Of a stretch of DNA of 64,000 bases, positions 10,457-21,530 are shown in pieces. Each line of letters begins with the position of its first letter. Position 1 is the first letter of the stretch. Source of the stretch: Cryptomeria japonica (Eukaryota > Streptophyta > Pinopsida > Cupressales > Cupressaceae); NCBI RefSeq assembly GCF_030272615.1, contig NC_081415.1, forward strand, positions 378,787,392 to 378,851,391, written 5' to 3'. The notes below the pieces were generated by a model. It made no database searches and was not told the origin of the DNA. It saw only the letters and a list, made by a program, of their open reading frames with translations. Made by a program: the position numbers and the translations under genes.

Positions 10457-12165
10457 AGTAGCAAAAGAAAGAACACAAGTGAACAAGAGCACAAGAGACA
10501 CCCTCCCAAATTCAATCAATCAAAGTACCCCCCCCCAAGTGATGATTTTGGCACTTTATACTTAGTGCGATTACAATGAGCCACTTGCAAAACAAGGCAA
10601 AGTGGACTTATGATGCAAATTTTATAACTTCTCAAATGAGATACAAGAGATTTCAATCAATAGTGCAATGAATCTAACTGAGATTCAAGCAAATATACAA
10701 GTACCAAGAGAGCCAAAAATGGCCAAAATCTGAAAGTACAATTTCTACTTACAATGGCATCAATCTGATAGCATCATGTGAAAGTAGATGAAAAAATACG
10801 CACTTTCAAAAAAAATGACACTTGAAAAGGAGGTCGTATGACCCTAAACGAAGCCTCTGAAGTTGCAAAAACTGGGATTACTCAAGTACAGTCACCAAAA
10901 ACTGCATTTTCTGAAAAATAAGTGCATCAAAATCAAAAAATTTCTTCACCACTATGGAGAGCACGAAATTCTAGCCCATTTCAAAAAAAATTGCTCAAAA
11001 AAAGGAGCAAAAATGAGCAAGATATCATCGTCTGAAGTTGAACTGCAAAATCAGAAATGCAAATGAGAGGGGGGTCCAAAAATTTTCAAACCCTGCTGGT
11101 GTGTGCTGATGTTAGAAAATCACCTGATTAAATTTGATGGCCATACCGTACGGAGAGTGATGTGGCAGATTGAGGTTGGTCTGTACAGACACGTGGCAGT
11201 GATGACTCGGCTGTACAGAGGATCTGATAGGGCGTTCCCGTGTGGCAACCTATGTGGAAGTACGGATGCCAACATGTCGCTGAGGCAAATGAAATAGTGC
11301 CATGTGTGGATGAGGTGGCGGGATGCGTGGAAGCTGCCATGTCACACCGTACGCTGATGTGGGTTTGCATGAAATGACGGAAGCCGGGTGCCAGCGAGAG
11401 TTGTAGACTGCCGGTGGACATCCTGGAGCGGAGCTCAGGCTGACCGGCGGGATCGGCCGGTGTAGAGAGCCAGAGGTTAGAGCCGGAGGTGATGGCCAAC
11501 ATGAGAGGAAACTTTCGACGCAGGAACCAGAGCCGAGAAGGCAAGCCGAGGATGGGAGCAGCCGGCAAGGAACCGGAGATGGGAGGTTGGACCGACGGGA
11601 GTGTTTTCGGTGGGTAGCGGAGGCCGCAGAAAGACAAGTGGCCTGTGGGAAGAACCGGTGGGAGTTACGGCCAGTGGAGTTCAGAGTGTCCGGACCGGCG
11701 GCTGTCACAGTGCCGAAGTGAGTACAAGCCGACAGTGGGGCAGCACAAACCTGCAGCCTGTGGGTACGGAGTTACGGGGTGGGGGGTCTGCGGACCCCCC
11801 CGAAAATGCAATATTTTTTATTTTTGAATAAAATTATTATTATTTTTTTTTTTTACATATAAAAAGCCCCTATAATTTTAAAAAATTCTGTGATTTTTAA
11901 ATGAAGAATTTATAAAAAATTTCGTAGAATAAAAAAAATTATTATTTTTTTTTACGAAATTTGTACCATAATAGTAAAATAGGGAAAAAAAATTTGTCAC
12001 CAAAAATTCCCGACTTTATAGTCAAAATTTATGGAAAGCATAGCCTGGACGCAACCGTGATGCCCAAATCGCTCTACGACACACCAAAAAAGAGCAGCTC
12101 CCCAGATCTGAAAATGCAAGCCTTCAATCATGCCTCTTCAAGACTCAACAATGAAGCTCAACCTA
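10457..12165 (-). other. E2 long leader with GC-rich insert
   Basis: The leader between primer site and Gag is unusually long, 1.7 kb. Bases about 11100-11800 are clearly more GC-rich than the flanks and rich in GCCGG and CCGG words. They contain overlapping long frames on both strands, but their composition looks like GC-rich non-coding sequence and no domain is recognisable. The remainder is AT-rich, with A and T runs at 11810-11960. Confidence 0.5.
11781..11800. other. Perfect GC hairpin in E2 leader
   Basis: GGGGGGTC - TGCG - GACCCCCC forms a perfect 8-bp stem with a 4-base loop. It is followed on the + strand by CGAAAATGC and T-runs, which recalls the hairpin and T-run of the E1 LTR. 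Confidence 0.7.
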
Positions 12166-12176
12166 CTCTGATACCA
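12166..12176 (-). other. E2 primer-binding site (tRNA-Met)
   Basis: The - strand reads TGGTATCAGAG, two bases inside the 5' LTR end. Confidence 0.9.
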
Positions 12177-12178
12177 TG

Positions 12179-12606
12179 TGAGATTTTGCCAAGATCAAGA
12201 GCTCAATTAAATGTACAAAATAGAGACACAATATAGGACAAGAATAAACTGTATTCTCATCAATAGAAAATGATCAATAATAATAATTACATACAATGTA
12301 GATGAACTTGCTTATATAGGCAAGGCTAGGGATATGTGAGCACACAAACATGACATGTGGCTCAATAAGAAATAAGGGTAGGTAGGAAATAGGTGTGGGT
12401 AGGTAGGAGAAATAATATAATAGTCCACAAGAGGTGGATCACCCATTGAATGTGGAGTGTAACAACAAGATCAACACCATAAAAGGTGGAATTTCTCCTA
12501 CACACACTATCCCAATGTGGCACAAACACCCAAGTGTCTCATACCCAAACTACTATGAAATGCATTTCCTAAGTAAACTCAAGATGAATAATTATTTACA
12601 CCAACA
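12179..12606 (-). repeat. E2 5' LTR (428 bp)
   Basis: Nearly identical partner of 7510-7958, with TG...CA ends read on the - strand. Confidence 0.92.
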
Positions 12607-12690
12607 TTTTCTAATAATGAAATAGGTACAACTGTATTGAGATAAAATGAAGCTTTTCTCTCATATGAAGTTTTTCTCTCATGGATGTCA

Positions 12691-14193
12691 CATGCGTAGG
12701 GTATGACCCCGAGCATTCGATCAAGTGGGGGGGAAAAATAGGAGCATGTGTAGGGTAATAATGCCTAACTAGACATGTCAAAGCCGACAGTTCATCATCA
12801 CGATGAGCAGAACGAGAAATCAGCCATGCGACAACATTCCATTGAGTGAGACTAACGATTTTTTCACCAACCGAAAAATCGCTGCCCTAATAAAACCATA
12901 GGGAAACATGAAAAACCGAGATAGGATTTTGTAGGGACCTCTCTCATGGCCCCGTAGGTTCAAACAAATCATTCACAGGTGCCACAGATTCTGAGTTAGG
13001 GCCCATCAAAGTTTGACAATTTTGAGCACTTAGGGTGCTCAAGGGATGACACTGGTAGGGTATGACCCCGAGTGTTCGATCGAGTGGGGGGGCAAAACAG
13101 GAGCATGCGTAGGGTAATAATGCCTAATTAGACATGTCAAAGCTGACGGTTCATCAACGTGATGAGCAGAATGAGAAATCGGCCACGCGACAACATTCCA
13201 TTGAGTGAGATTGACGATTTTTTCGCAAACCGAAAAATTGCTGCCCTAATAAAACTGTAGGGCAACTTGAAAAACCAAGATAGGCTTTTGTAAGGACCTA
13301 TCTCATGGCCCCGTAGGTTCAAATGGATCATTTGCAGGTGCCACAAATTCTGAGTTAGGGCCCATCAAAGTTTGATAATTTTGAACACTTAGGGCGCTCA
13401 AGGGACGACACCGGTAGGGTATGACCCCGAGTGTTCGATTGAGTGGGGGGGCAAAACAAGAGCATGCATAGGGTAATAATGCCTAACTAGACATGTTGGA
13501 GCTGACGGTTCATCATCATGACAAGCTAAACGAGAAATCAACCATGCGACAACATTCCATTGAGTGAGACTGACAATTTTTTTGCCAACTGAAAAATGGC
13601 TGCCCTAATAAAATCATAGCGAAACTTGAAAAACTGAGATAGTTTTTTGTAGGGACCTCTCTCATGGCCCTGTAGGTTCAAACGGATCATTCGTAGATGC
13701 CATGGGTTCCGAGTTAGGGCCCATCAAAGTTTGATAATTTTGAGCACTTATGGTGCTCAAGGGACGACACTGGTAGGGTATGACCCCGAGCGTTCGATTG
13801 AGTGGGGGGGGAAAACATGAGCATGCGTAGGGTAATAATGCCTAACTGGACATGTCAGAGCTGACGGTTCATCATTGTGATGAGCTGAATGAGAAATCGA
13901 CCATGCAACAACATTCCATTGAGTGAGACTGACGATCTTTTCGCCAACCAAAAAATTGTTGCCCTAATAAAACCATAGGGCAACTTGAAATACCGAGATA
14001 GGCTTTTGTAGGGACCCCTCTCATGGCCCCGTAGGTTCAAATGGATCATTCACAGGTGCCATGGATTCCAAGTTAGAGCCCGTCAAAGTTTGACAATTTT
14101 GAGCACTTAGGGCACTCAAGGGACGACGCTGGTAGGGTATGACCCCGAGCGTTCGATCGAGTGGGGGGGAAAAAAAGGAGCATGCGTAGGGTA
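12691..14193. repeat. Tandem satellite array, 359-bp unit
   Basis: The word GTATGACCCC recurs at 12701, 13060, 13419, 13778 and 14137, exactly 359 bp apart each time, giving four full units and a partial fifth. Units differ by scattered substitutions, many of them C/T or G/A. Each unit contains a G-run (GTGGGGGGG) and two AGGGTA words about 60 bp apart. Both array ends lie in CATGCGTAGGGTA. Short frames seen on the - strand repeat once per unit and are a by-product of the period. A small centromeric or dispersed satellite block is likely; no function can be read. Confidence 0.93.
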
Positions 14194-14370
14194 TTGTTCA
14201 TTAAATGAATTGTATTATTTATTGAATGAATTGTATTTTATTGTTGATTAAATTAATTGTATTGTTCATTAAATAAATTGTATTGTATTGTTCATTAAAT
14301 GAATTATATTGTTCATTATAAAAACAACACTTACGATGAAATGAAATGAATTGTATTGTTCATTAAATAG
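14194..14370. repeat. AT-rich minisatellite TTGTTCATTAAATGAATTGTA
   Basis: A motif close to TTGTTCATTAAATGAATTGT is repeated about six times with variable length, directly after the 359-bp array. Confidence 0.75.
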
Positions 14371-14636
14371 CCATTATTAACCATTGTTAATTATTAGAAT
14401 GAAGATTAAAGATTTCCATGATAACACCACACACAGATGAGCAACAATTTATATGATCGAATATCAACTTCTGTATATATAAAAATGTCGAATGATTACA
14501 AATGTATGTCCATACACAAATATGGCATAAATGCCAACTGAAACAAAATGTATGTCTAAATACGTGAATGTATGTCCATATACAAAATATACATGACAAC
14601 TAGACATGTAAGCATCCCAAAACTATCTATAACATC

Positions 14637-16549
14637 CTAAGCTACTGATGGATCATCAAAATCGATCCTCTTCGCCGCACTACTCAGCTCTGAAGGATCC
14701 TGCACAAGAAAAACAAACCACGATTAATATTAGTTATATTATATAATTCACATTCGAAAAGTTAACATAAAAATAAACTATTTAATTGAACTATTCATGT
14801 TTACCTCATCTCCACGTTTTCTCTTCAGCTTTGTAGGACTCTTGATATATGTCTTTGGTAGAGGAGGTATGTTTTGAATATTTTGATACACAACCTACAT
14901 ATGTTCAGAAACATGAGATTGATACAAGTTAGCATATAATTGTCACTGATAATAACAAATTATATCTACTAATCAAATAATAAAATAAACACACATCTAC
15001 TTGAGGCATCTCTTCTTCTTCTTCAGGTATACTAGGTGTAGTCATCAAGGATGTGAAGCCAAGAGTTCTTTGTATATATACACAACAAGTATATGAAACT
15101 ATCAATCTATGTCTAGACATGTATAATCACTATAAGTTATTTAAACTATTCATTCAATCATATTTGCATTCAATTACCTTTCCCTTGCCTCCAATTGCAC
15201 TACCAGATCCTAGATCACACTGCACCACACTCGTGCTGCTTGTCCGCTACAAGAGTAAAATAAGATATACATGCAAGTTACTACATAATCTAATTAATAC
15301 AAATATAAATGATGAGCATGTATGTACAATAAAATACAAACGACTAGGTGTAATAATATATGTACCGTCAAGCTATCAAGGCCAAATTAAATGGCCAACA
15401 AGGTGCCCTCCTAAATCTGTCTCAACTCATCAACTGTTAAATAGACCATGTAAATAAAAATAAATACTTAATATTTTCTAATTTATAAATATTTAATTAA
15501 AATATAACATGAACTGTGAAAACACAAATCTTACCAATACATCATCAATGTATGATGACGGTGCCTCTTCGCCTCTAGCATGTGAGGACTCCCTAGGGTA
15601 TCCTCTAGTCTATGTAATAACCTCCGGTGCATCATGCATCTCATGCACCTCGTAATCTGCACTGTCCACAGCAGGATCAATAGGCTATCCAACTAGACCC
15701 AAGCATACATGCCCACACATGACACAACTATGGGGCACGCATATGTGTGGAGCCAAGGATGACATGTCACCAACACTGGATCATCACTACCATCAAGAGT
15801 AGGTTGAGCTACTGACGTAGCCTGAGAAACCAAAAGGCTACTCAAAGAGTGAATAGCCGATATGGTCCATGAAGCCGCCTCACAAATGATATCAGGATGC
15901 TGAACTGCAGGTGGGGGATCAACAAGAGGAGGGGGGACATATGGGCCCTGGACTACTCTGATTGCCCCAGGTCTATTTTGGGGCATACCTAAACCTACAC
16001 CTTGGAAAGGTTGGATGTCAAAGTAGTTCACATGTTTGTGTAAAACAAACTCAGCATATAATTTTTGTATGAAATAGAAGGGGATATCAAGATTGTTGTT
16101 GGGTGGTTTGTCGAAAACCATCCACCAACGATCCCAGAAGTTTTTCACAATCCCATCATTTGTGCACCATTTGATAAAAAAATTTGTTTTTTGGGGATCT
16201 ACGGGTTGACCAGTACGGGGATTGACAAACAATGAGGCGATTTCGGCTTTGGATATCTCAAGATCCTTGATATCCTTATATGACAAGGTATCTGCATATT
16301 TTTCCTTCATAGAATCTCACCACAAAAGGGCGGCATCATGCTCCTCAGTCATGGTTTCCATACTTTTTACGATCGATGTGAGAGGATCAAACAATAGGTT
16401 TATACGAGGGATCCTACGATATACTTTTGTAATCCCCCTCAATTCATTCAAATTTTGTGCAATCAAATCTTGAATTGAGGGGGGGTTTGGCAAATGAGGG
16501 TTTGGTTGTGCAGTTGTGGTTGGTCGGTGTTTTCATTGTTATCCCCCAT
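14637..16549 (-). pseudogene. Decayed spliced gene of unknown function
   Basis: A gene model can be followed on the - strand from ATG at 16549 (MGDNNENTDQPQ) to TAG at 14637-14639 (ending RIDFDDPSVA). Exons by splice signals: 15535-16549, 15366-15433, 15178-15246, 15001-15067, 14805-14894, 14637-14699. Introns have GT donors (GTAAGA, GTACAT, GTAATT, GTAGAT, GTAAAC) and AG acceptors. Exon 1 encodes a segment around FFIKWCTNDGIVKNFWDRW and then a Pro-rich stretch. Later exons hold PEEEEEMPQ and the basic SPTKLKRKRGDE. Exon 1 contains a TGA near 16310 and frameshifts; exon 2 has a TAG and a TAA, both one step from CAG or CAA. One junction is out of phase. I do not recognise the family. It may be an accessory gene of a DNA transposon or a host gene relic. 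Confidence 0.55.
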
Positions 16550-16767
16550 TTTTAACCTAATTGAATGTAAACAATTAAATTTAGTTAACAAATTTAAACA
16601 ATCAAGTATTTGATTTTAAAAAAACCTAGTTTTCATGAAAAAAAACCATATTTTCAATGAAAAATCAAATAAACATTCACAAAAAATACAAAAAATGAAT
16701 GAAAATGATTCAAAACAACAAAATTCTTATCTCTAAATCTATTTTTTAGCAATTTTTTGTCAAAACA

Positions 16768-16903
16768 CCGGATATCGGATGGAGCGGATATCAGATTTTG
16801 ATGAATTCGCACGACCTGTGAGTTAAAAATGACTCATAGGACTGTCACTGTCGAAATATAAAAGTCTCAGAAAATCGGATATCTGATAAAATCGGATATC
16901 CGA
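16768..16903. repeat. CGGATATCCG palindrome cluster, left of AT tract
   Basis: CCGGATATCGG (16768-16778), GCGGATATCAG (16784-16794), TCGGATATCTGA (16875-16886) and TCGGATATCCGA (16892-16903) are near-palindromic copies of one word. Bases 16550-16767 before them are AT-rich without a gene. Confidence 0.7.
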
Positions 16904-16920
16904 TTTCAACACTTAAATTA

Positions 16921-17420
16921 TTTTTAAATAACATATATAATATAATAACATATTATTTAATATAATAATATATAATATAATATATTATTATATTATATAA
17001 TACGTATTGTATTATATTATATATATTATAATATATAATATAATATAATATAATATTATATTATATTATATTATATTATATTATATTATATTATATTATA
17101 TTATATTATATATAATATAATATAATATAATATAATATAATATAATATAATATAATATAATATAATATAATATTATATTATATTATATATTATAATATAA
17201 TACAATATTATATTATATAATATAATACTATGTTATATTATATATTATATTATATTATATTATATTACATATAATATAATATTATATTATATATTATATA
17301 ATATAATATAATATTATATTATATAATATAATATTGTATTATATTATAATATATAATATAATATAATATTATATAATATAATATTGTATTATATAATACG
17401 TAACATATAATATATTTTTT
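16921..17420. repeat. Long TATAA/TTATA microsatellite tract
   Basis: About 500 bp composed almost only of A and T, mainly (ATAAT)n changing to (TTATA)n and back, so much of it is self-complementary. No coding potential. Confidence 0.93.
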
Positions 17421-17442
17421 AAATTAAAATTACAAATAAAAA

Positions 17443-17482
17443 TCAGATATCCGATTTTATCCGATATTATCCGATATCCGAT
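17443..17482. repeat. CGGATATCCG palindrome cluster, right of AT tract
   Basis: TCAGATATCCGA (17443-17454) and CCGATATCCG (17471-17480), with CCGATATTAT between, mirror the cluster on the left of the AT tract. The 150 bp that follow, up to 17629, show no gene. Confidence 0.7.
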
Positions 17483-17629
17483 TTGCATAGGTAATTACCA
17501 AGCCAAGGTGTACTGACACCCAGGCCAAGCAAAAAGTCAACACGGATTTTTGCATTTTTAGGTGAGTGAAGAAGGCTATTTTTTTCACATCGCCACTTCT
17601 TGGCCCCCCTTGATCCTGCACTAACCCAC

Positions 17630-18687
17630 ATCCTCAGAAAATGATCACTGCAGAGGCTCACTAAAGAGCAGGAAAATTGGTTTAACAAAGAATTCCTCAA
17701 ATTTGAGGTAATGGGAATTCACATATCTGTAATCCTGAATGGAAACCCATAACTGCACTGGTTGATCCTATCCATTCTTCCCTACTGTATTTACATTCAA
17801 ACCCTCTACCATAATCCCCTGAATCTCCCATAAAATAAAATAATATGCATTAACAGCGAATAATGCTTGAAATTCTTGTCTGGACTATCTTTCAAGTTCA
17901 TGAAGCCTTCATGCAGTCTGTCCACCGGGTATGAAGCAAAATCAAAAGCTCTAGGCTCATGTCTCTAGATATCTACTGCTAAAACCAACAGTCCTATGTT
18001 TGCTACATCAGGAGCTTCAACTCCTCCCACCTGGCCACAAGCCACATATGTATACTATAGATACTTCTTGAAAATAGTCATATCATAAGGAGGACCATCT
18101 TCCTCTGTTATCATCCCCTTCTTCGCTTTGTGGATAGCAAGGTTCAAACCCTAATATGTAGTATCCATTTTTCTGTATTCTTCTTCCAAATCCACAAATG
18201 ATAAAGGCACATTTGCCTCCAGATCCACTACAAAAACCTCCTGAATTGTAGCTACTGTAAAGTGAACAAAAGCAGTCCCATCGGGCAACAAAATGCATCA
18301 TTTTTTTGCATCATAATTTCTTACCAAGAGCTTTAATAAGTCAATATTTACAAAGACATTAGGTACCATGAGTTTACCTAAATTAGTATTCCATGGGTTT
18401 GAAATTGACAAAGGCTCATCCCTACAGAGGTAATGAAAAAGAAATAACTCATGCCCACACACTGTTGTGAGTACATCTCCAATCTCTCTGTATCTCTCCT
18501 CTAGCTGGTCACAAATAGGCAAATTTTCCTTAGCTCTGCCTGACTTATCTCCTGGAGAACCCATCTGATCTATCATATCTTAGTTTAATTTTCTTCGAGC
18601 CTCACCAACTTCACCCTTTGATTTTTTCGTCATGGTACTGGATACTTCAACAACCTTTCGCTTCCCTTTTGAGCTTGTCCCTTCCAT
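17630..18687 (-). pseudogene. Truncated copy of the E3 LTR-encoded ORF
   Basis: Reads from ATG at 18687 through a basic N-terminus (SSKGKRKVVEV) to the conserved part with CGHELFLFHYLCRDEPLSIS. It keeps CGA and CAG codons where the right-hand copy has stops, but has its own stop before MIDQMG and frameshifts further on. It is cut off where the LTR copy ends. It shows that the frame is part of the LTR and was duplicated with it. Confidence 0.65.
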
Positions 18688-20318
18688 CTCTATAAATTTC
18701 TTTACTCTAGTCTCAGTAGCTCAGACTATTTCTCAATAGACACCTGATATCTTTAGCAATAGCTCTATGTGAAATGTTGTTATGCAACACTAGTTATATA
18801 TCGCATGGAGTCCATTTTTGTATTTAATTACTACAATCCTGAAGGATTTGCTTTGTGTGGCAATGGGTCCACTCAATATATGCATTTAATTGAAGCCATT
18901 ATGTCAGTTTTTCACATCAGAACCTCCAATGGCTAATTGGTGAAACTCTTCCTGATGATTCAATTGTTTAGCAATGTTTGTTATGATTTTACCGCTTTTC
19001 ACCTTTTGATCGACACAAGCTATCTCGATCAACTTATCGGGTCTCGGGATAGCAATTTTTTTCCTACCTTGATGGTTCACTTTATCCTGATGAGCACTCC
19101 TTCAGTTTCGGCTATTCTTTTTGGTTTAATGCTTTATCGAAGTAACTCTCCTTGATGCCATCACCTTTGGTTTTCTCTCACTTAACCCATCAGGTATTGA
19201 CATATTTCATTTTATGTCCCTCCGATGCCCCGATGATCTCAACATACCAATCCGCATTCTGACTAAGTCCACCACGTTATTGGCATAACTCACCCTAAAG
19301 AACTCCTAGCAACTTACCATCCGCCTTAACAATCCTATCGGGACTCAGTATAGCATAAAATTTCTTCTTCCGATGTGTCGATGAGTCCTCACTTAATGTT
19401 TACTTTATTGGTATAGTCTACATCGATATCCTCGCAAACACTTCTATCTTCATCGGGGGTTGGAATAACCTTTTTCTATTTCTCTTGAAGTCCAGATAAG
19501 TCTGTGATGCACCTTTTATGCTTTATACCTTCGAGTCTATTTTATCGGTATAGGTAATACTGATAGCTCTACCCTTTGATTCTTCAAGTCATCAGGGATC
19601 AGCCTAACCATTTTTGGACTATTCTGTTATGGTCCCCTTTTCTGATGGGCCTGCCTTCAATTCCCTTCAGTGATTGGGTATTGGGATAAACTTTTCTCAT
19701 TACTTCCGATCTCCCGATACTATAAGTCCATGATCCACTTTGCCTTATCATCACAAGTTACACTGATGGCTTCATAGGTTATTGGTATAAGAATTTCTAC
19801 ATTTTGCTGATAAGCTGATATATGTCAATAGAAAACAATTGCCTTCTGCTTCATCGGAACAAGCTATCCCAATGGTATGACTTACTCAAGAGCGCGCAGT
19901 GTGTTGATTATTTTTTAAGCACTCCAATGTATCTGCCTTCTATTTTATCAGGATTACTTATGTCGATAATTGAAATTTTTCAATCCAGCACAAATGAGCC
20001 ATCCATCCTGAATATTGGTGATCCCAACCTTTTCCCATAGGGTCTGATACATACTAGAAGACAATCCTAGATCATACTATAATGACTTCTCTACTGACAA
20101 ACATTTCCATAATGGATTCCTTGTGTAGTCTATACTTAGTGCATGCCCTTAGTGTGCCCAAGTGATACCTTGATACTTCTGAAATAGTTGATCCTTTTAA
20201 GAACTTTACCTGTGCTAATGAAGTTCCTACACATACAAACCAGCAATAAATGCTCATATGATAAAAGAAAAAAGGCCTCCACATAGCATAAAATATTTTG
20301 TAAAAATATGTGCTAACA
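17630..20318 (-). repeat. E3 3' LTR, truncated (2689 bp)
   Basis: Starts TGTTAGCACATATTT at 20318 (- strand) and matches 29949-32638 throughout, with many C/T and G/A differences and small indels. Similarity stops at 17630 inside the LTR. Bases 18688-20318 are U3-like sequence without a gene; many ATCGG/CCGAT words of the other copy are mutated here. Confidence 0.88.
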
Positions 20319-20526
20319 ATGGCTCTTTCTGGGGATGTATGTTCTCTTTAAGGACATAGAAAGATCCTAGTTATCTCTGGAAAGTAGACCAACATGAAAA
20401 TTGAGAACAAAAAGAAACAAGAAAATTAAACTATTATGATACAAAAATACTCCCTGCTCATCAATAGAAAAAATGCTTAAGATATTGAGCATGAGCCGGG
20501 AACTCTTGCACTTGACCATTAGTATC
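20319..20526 (-). other. E3 3' untranslated region and polypurine tract
   Basis: The - strand reads TCCCCAGAAAGAGCCAT directly before the LTR start (20319-20335). It is a mediocre polypurine tract but in the right place. Confidence 0.55.
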
Positions 20527-21530
20527 CTATAGGTAATAAGAGTTTTCTCCAATTTTTTCTGAAATGATAAAAGGTCCTAGCCAAAGTAAATTGAACTTTC
20601 CATGCTTCCCTTTATCCTGATCTTTAGCATTCCATTTTAACACCCATTCCCCTTCTTCAAAAGACCTGTCACATGCCTTCCTATCATGTAAAGCCTTTAA
20701 CATTTGTTGTCTTTGTATGTTTCTTTCTTGAGCTTCCCTTCTACATTCATCCAACTCAGCCAATGCCATCAACCTATCTTCCATAAAGTTTACTTCTTCT
20801 GAAACTTCCTCTGTAATAAATTTGTAAAATGGGAGCAAATTGTTTAAGGGTAATTGTGCTTCTTTGCCATATACTAGCTCATATGGAGAAAATCCTGTGG
20901 ATTTCTTAACTATCACTTTGTCAGCCCATACTGCTAAGACCAAATTTGAATCCTAATGCTTCTTATTATTATCAAACATCCTTTTGATAATCTTCAAAAA
21001 GTTTTTATTGTTGGATTCTGCTTGTCCATTTCCTTGAGGATGATAAGGTGATGAATATGACAAAGTAGTACCATAGTTTTCACAGAAATCAAAGAACTCA
21101 TCTAATCTAAAGCACATCCCATAAATCTACCACAATCTTCTGAGGTACCCCAAATCTAGTCAAAATATTTTCCAAAAGAAACTTTATCACAACTTTGCTG
21201 GTAGCTTGTCTTGTGGGAATGGCTTCAACCCAATTAGTAAAATAATCTGTGGCCACCAAAATCCATTTATGCCCACCATTATATTTTTTTTCTATCTCAC
21301 CTATGAAGTCAATACCCCACATCTGAAATGGTTCCTCCATATGCATAGGTCTAAGAGGAATGGCTCCATTATACTTAATCTTCCCTAAAAACTTTTGACA
21401 AGCCTCACATTTCCAGATATAATTATGGCAATCCTTGAAAACTTGAGGTCAGTAATAACCCGTATTAAGAATTTTATGAGTAGTAGTCTTAGGTGAGAAG
21501 TGACCCCCACATACACCTTCATGTAAATAT
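20527..21530 (-). pseudogene. E3 integrase, broken
   Basis: Core segment MWGIDFIGEIEKKYNGGHKW with the first catalytic Asp, followed by ATDYFTNWVEAIPTR, then a break near 21107 where RFGVPQKIVVD would lead into the second Asp. A later frame (20943-20527) gives the C-terminal part with GFSPYELVYGKEAQLPL and the SH3-like end WLGPFIISEK. The zinc-binding part is seen upstream as CEACQ. By family knowledge this enzyme inserts the cDNA into host DNA in the nucleus. Stops and a frameshift make it non-functional. Confidence 0.8.

Larger units (their letters stand above)
7510..12606 (-). mobile_element. E2: non-autonomous copia-like Gag-protease element
   Basis: Direct LTRs (7510-7958 and 12179-12606) enclose 4.2 kb. 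On the - strand the order is 5' LTR, tRNA-Met-type primer site, a 1.7-kb leader, Gag, protease, an acidic tail, polypurine tract and 3' LTR. No integrase, reverse transcriptase or RNase H motif is present anywhere between the LTRs. This matches the TR-GAG type of element, which needs enzymes supplied by a related autonomous element. The flanks share TTTTCTA (7503-7509 and 12607-12613), a 7-bp duplication, longer than the usual 5 bp. Confidence 0.85.

Noticed and set aside
11128-11831. Overlapping long frames on both strands in the GC-rich E2 leader
   Set aside because: GC-rich DNA has few stops; no domain, start context or conserved pattern supports coding.
13137-14049. Repeated frames of about 65 codons on the - strand of the satellite
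   Set aside because: They recur once per 359-bp unit and vary with substitutions; no sign of a gene.
12691-14193. CRISPR-like array
   Set aside because: Period is 359 bp without unique spacers; this is a plant satellite.
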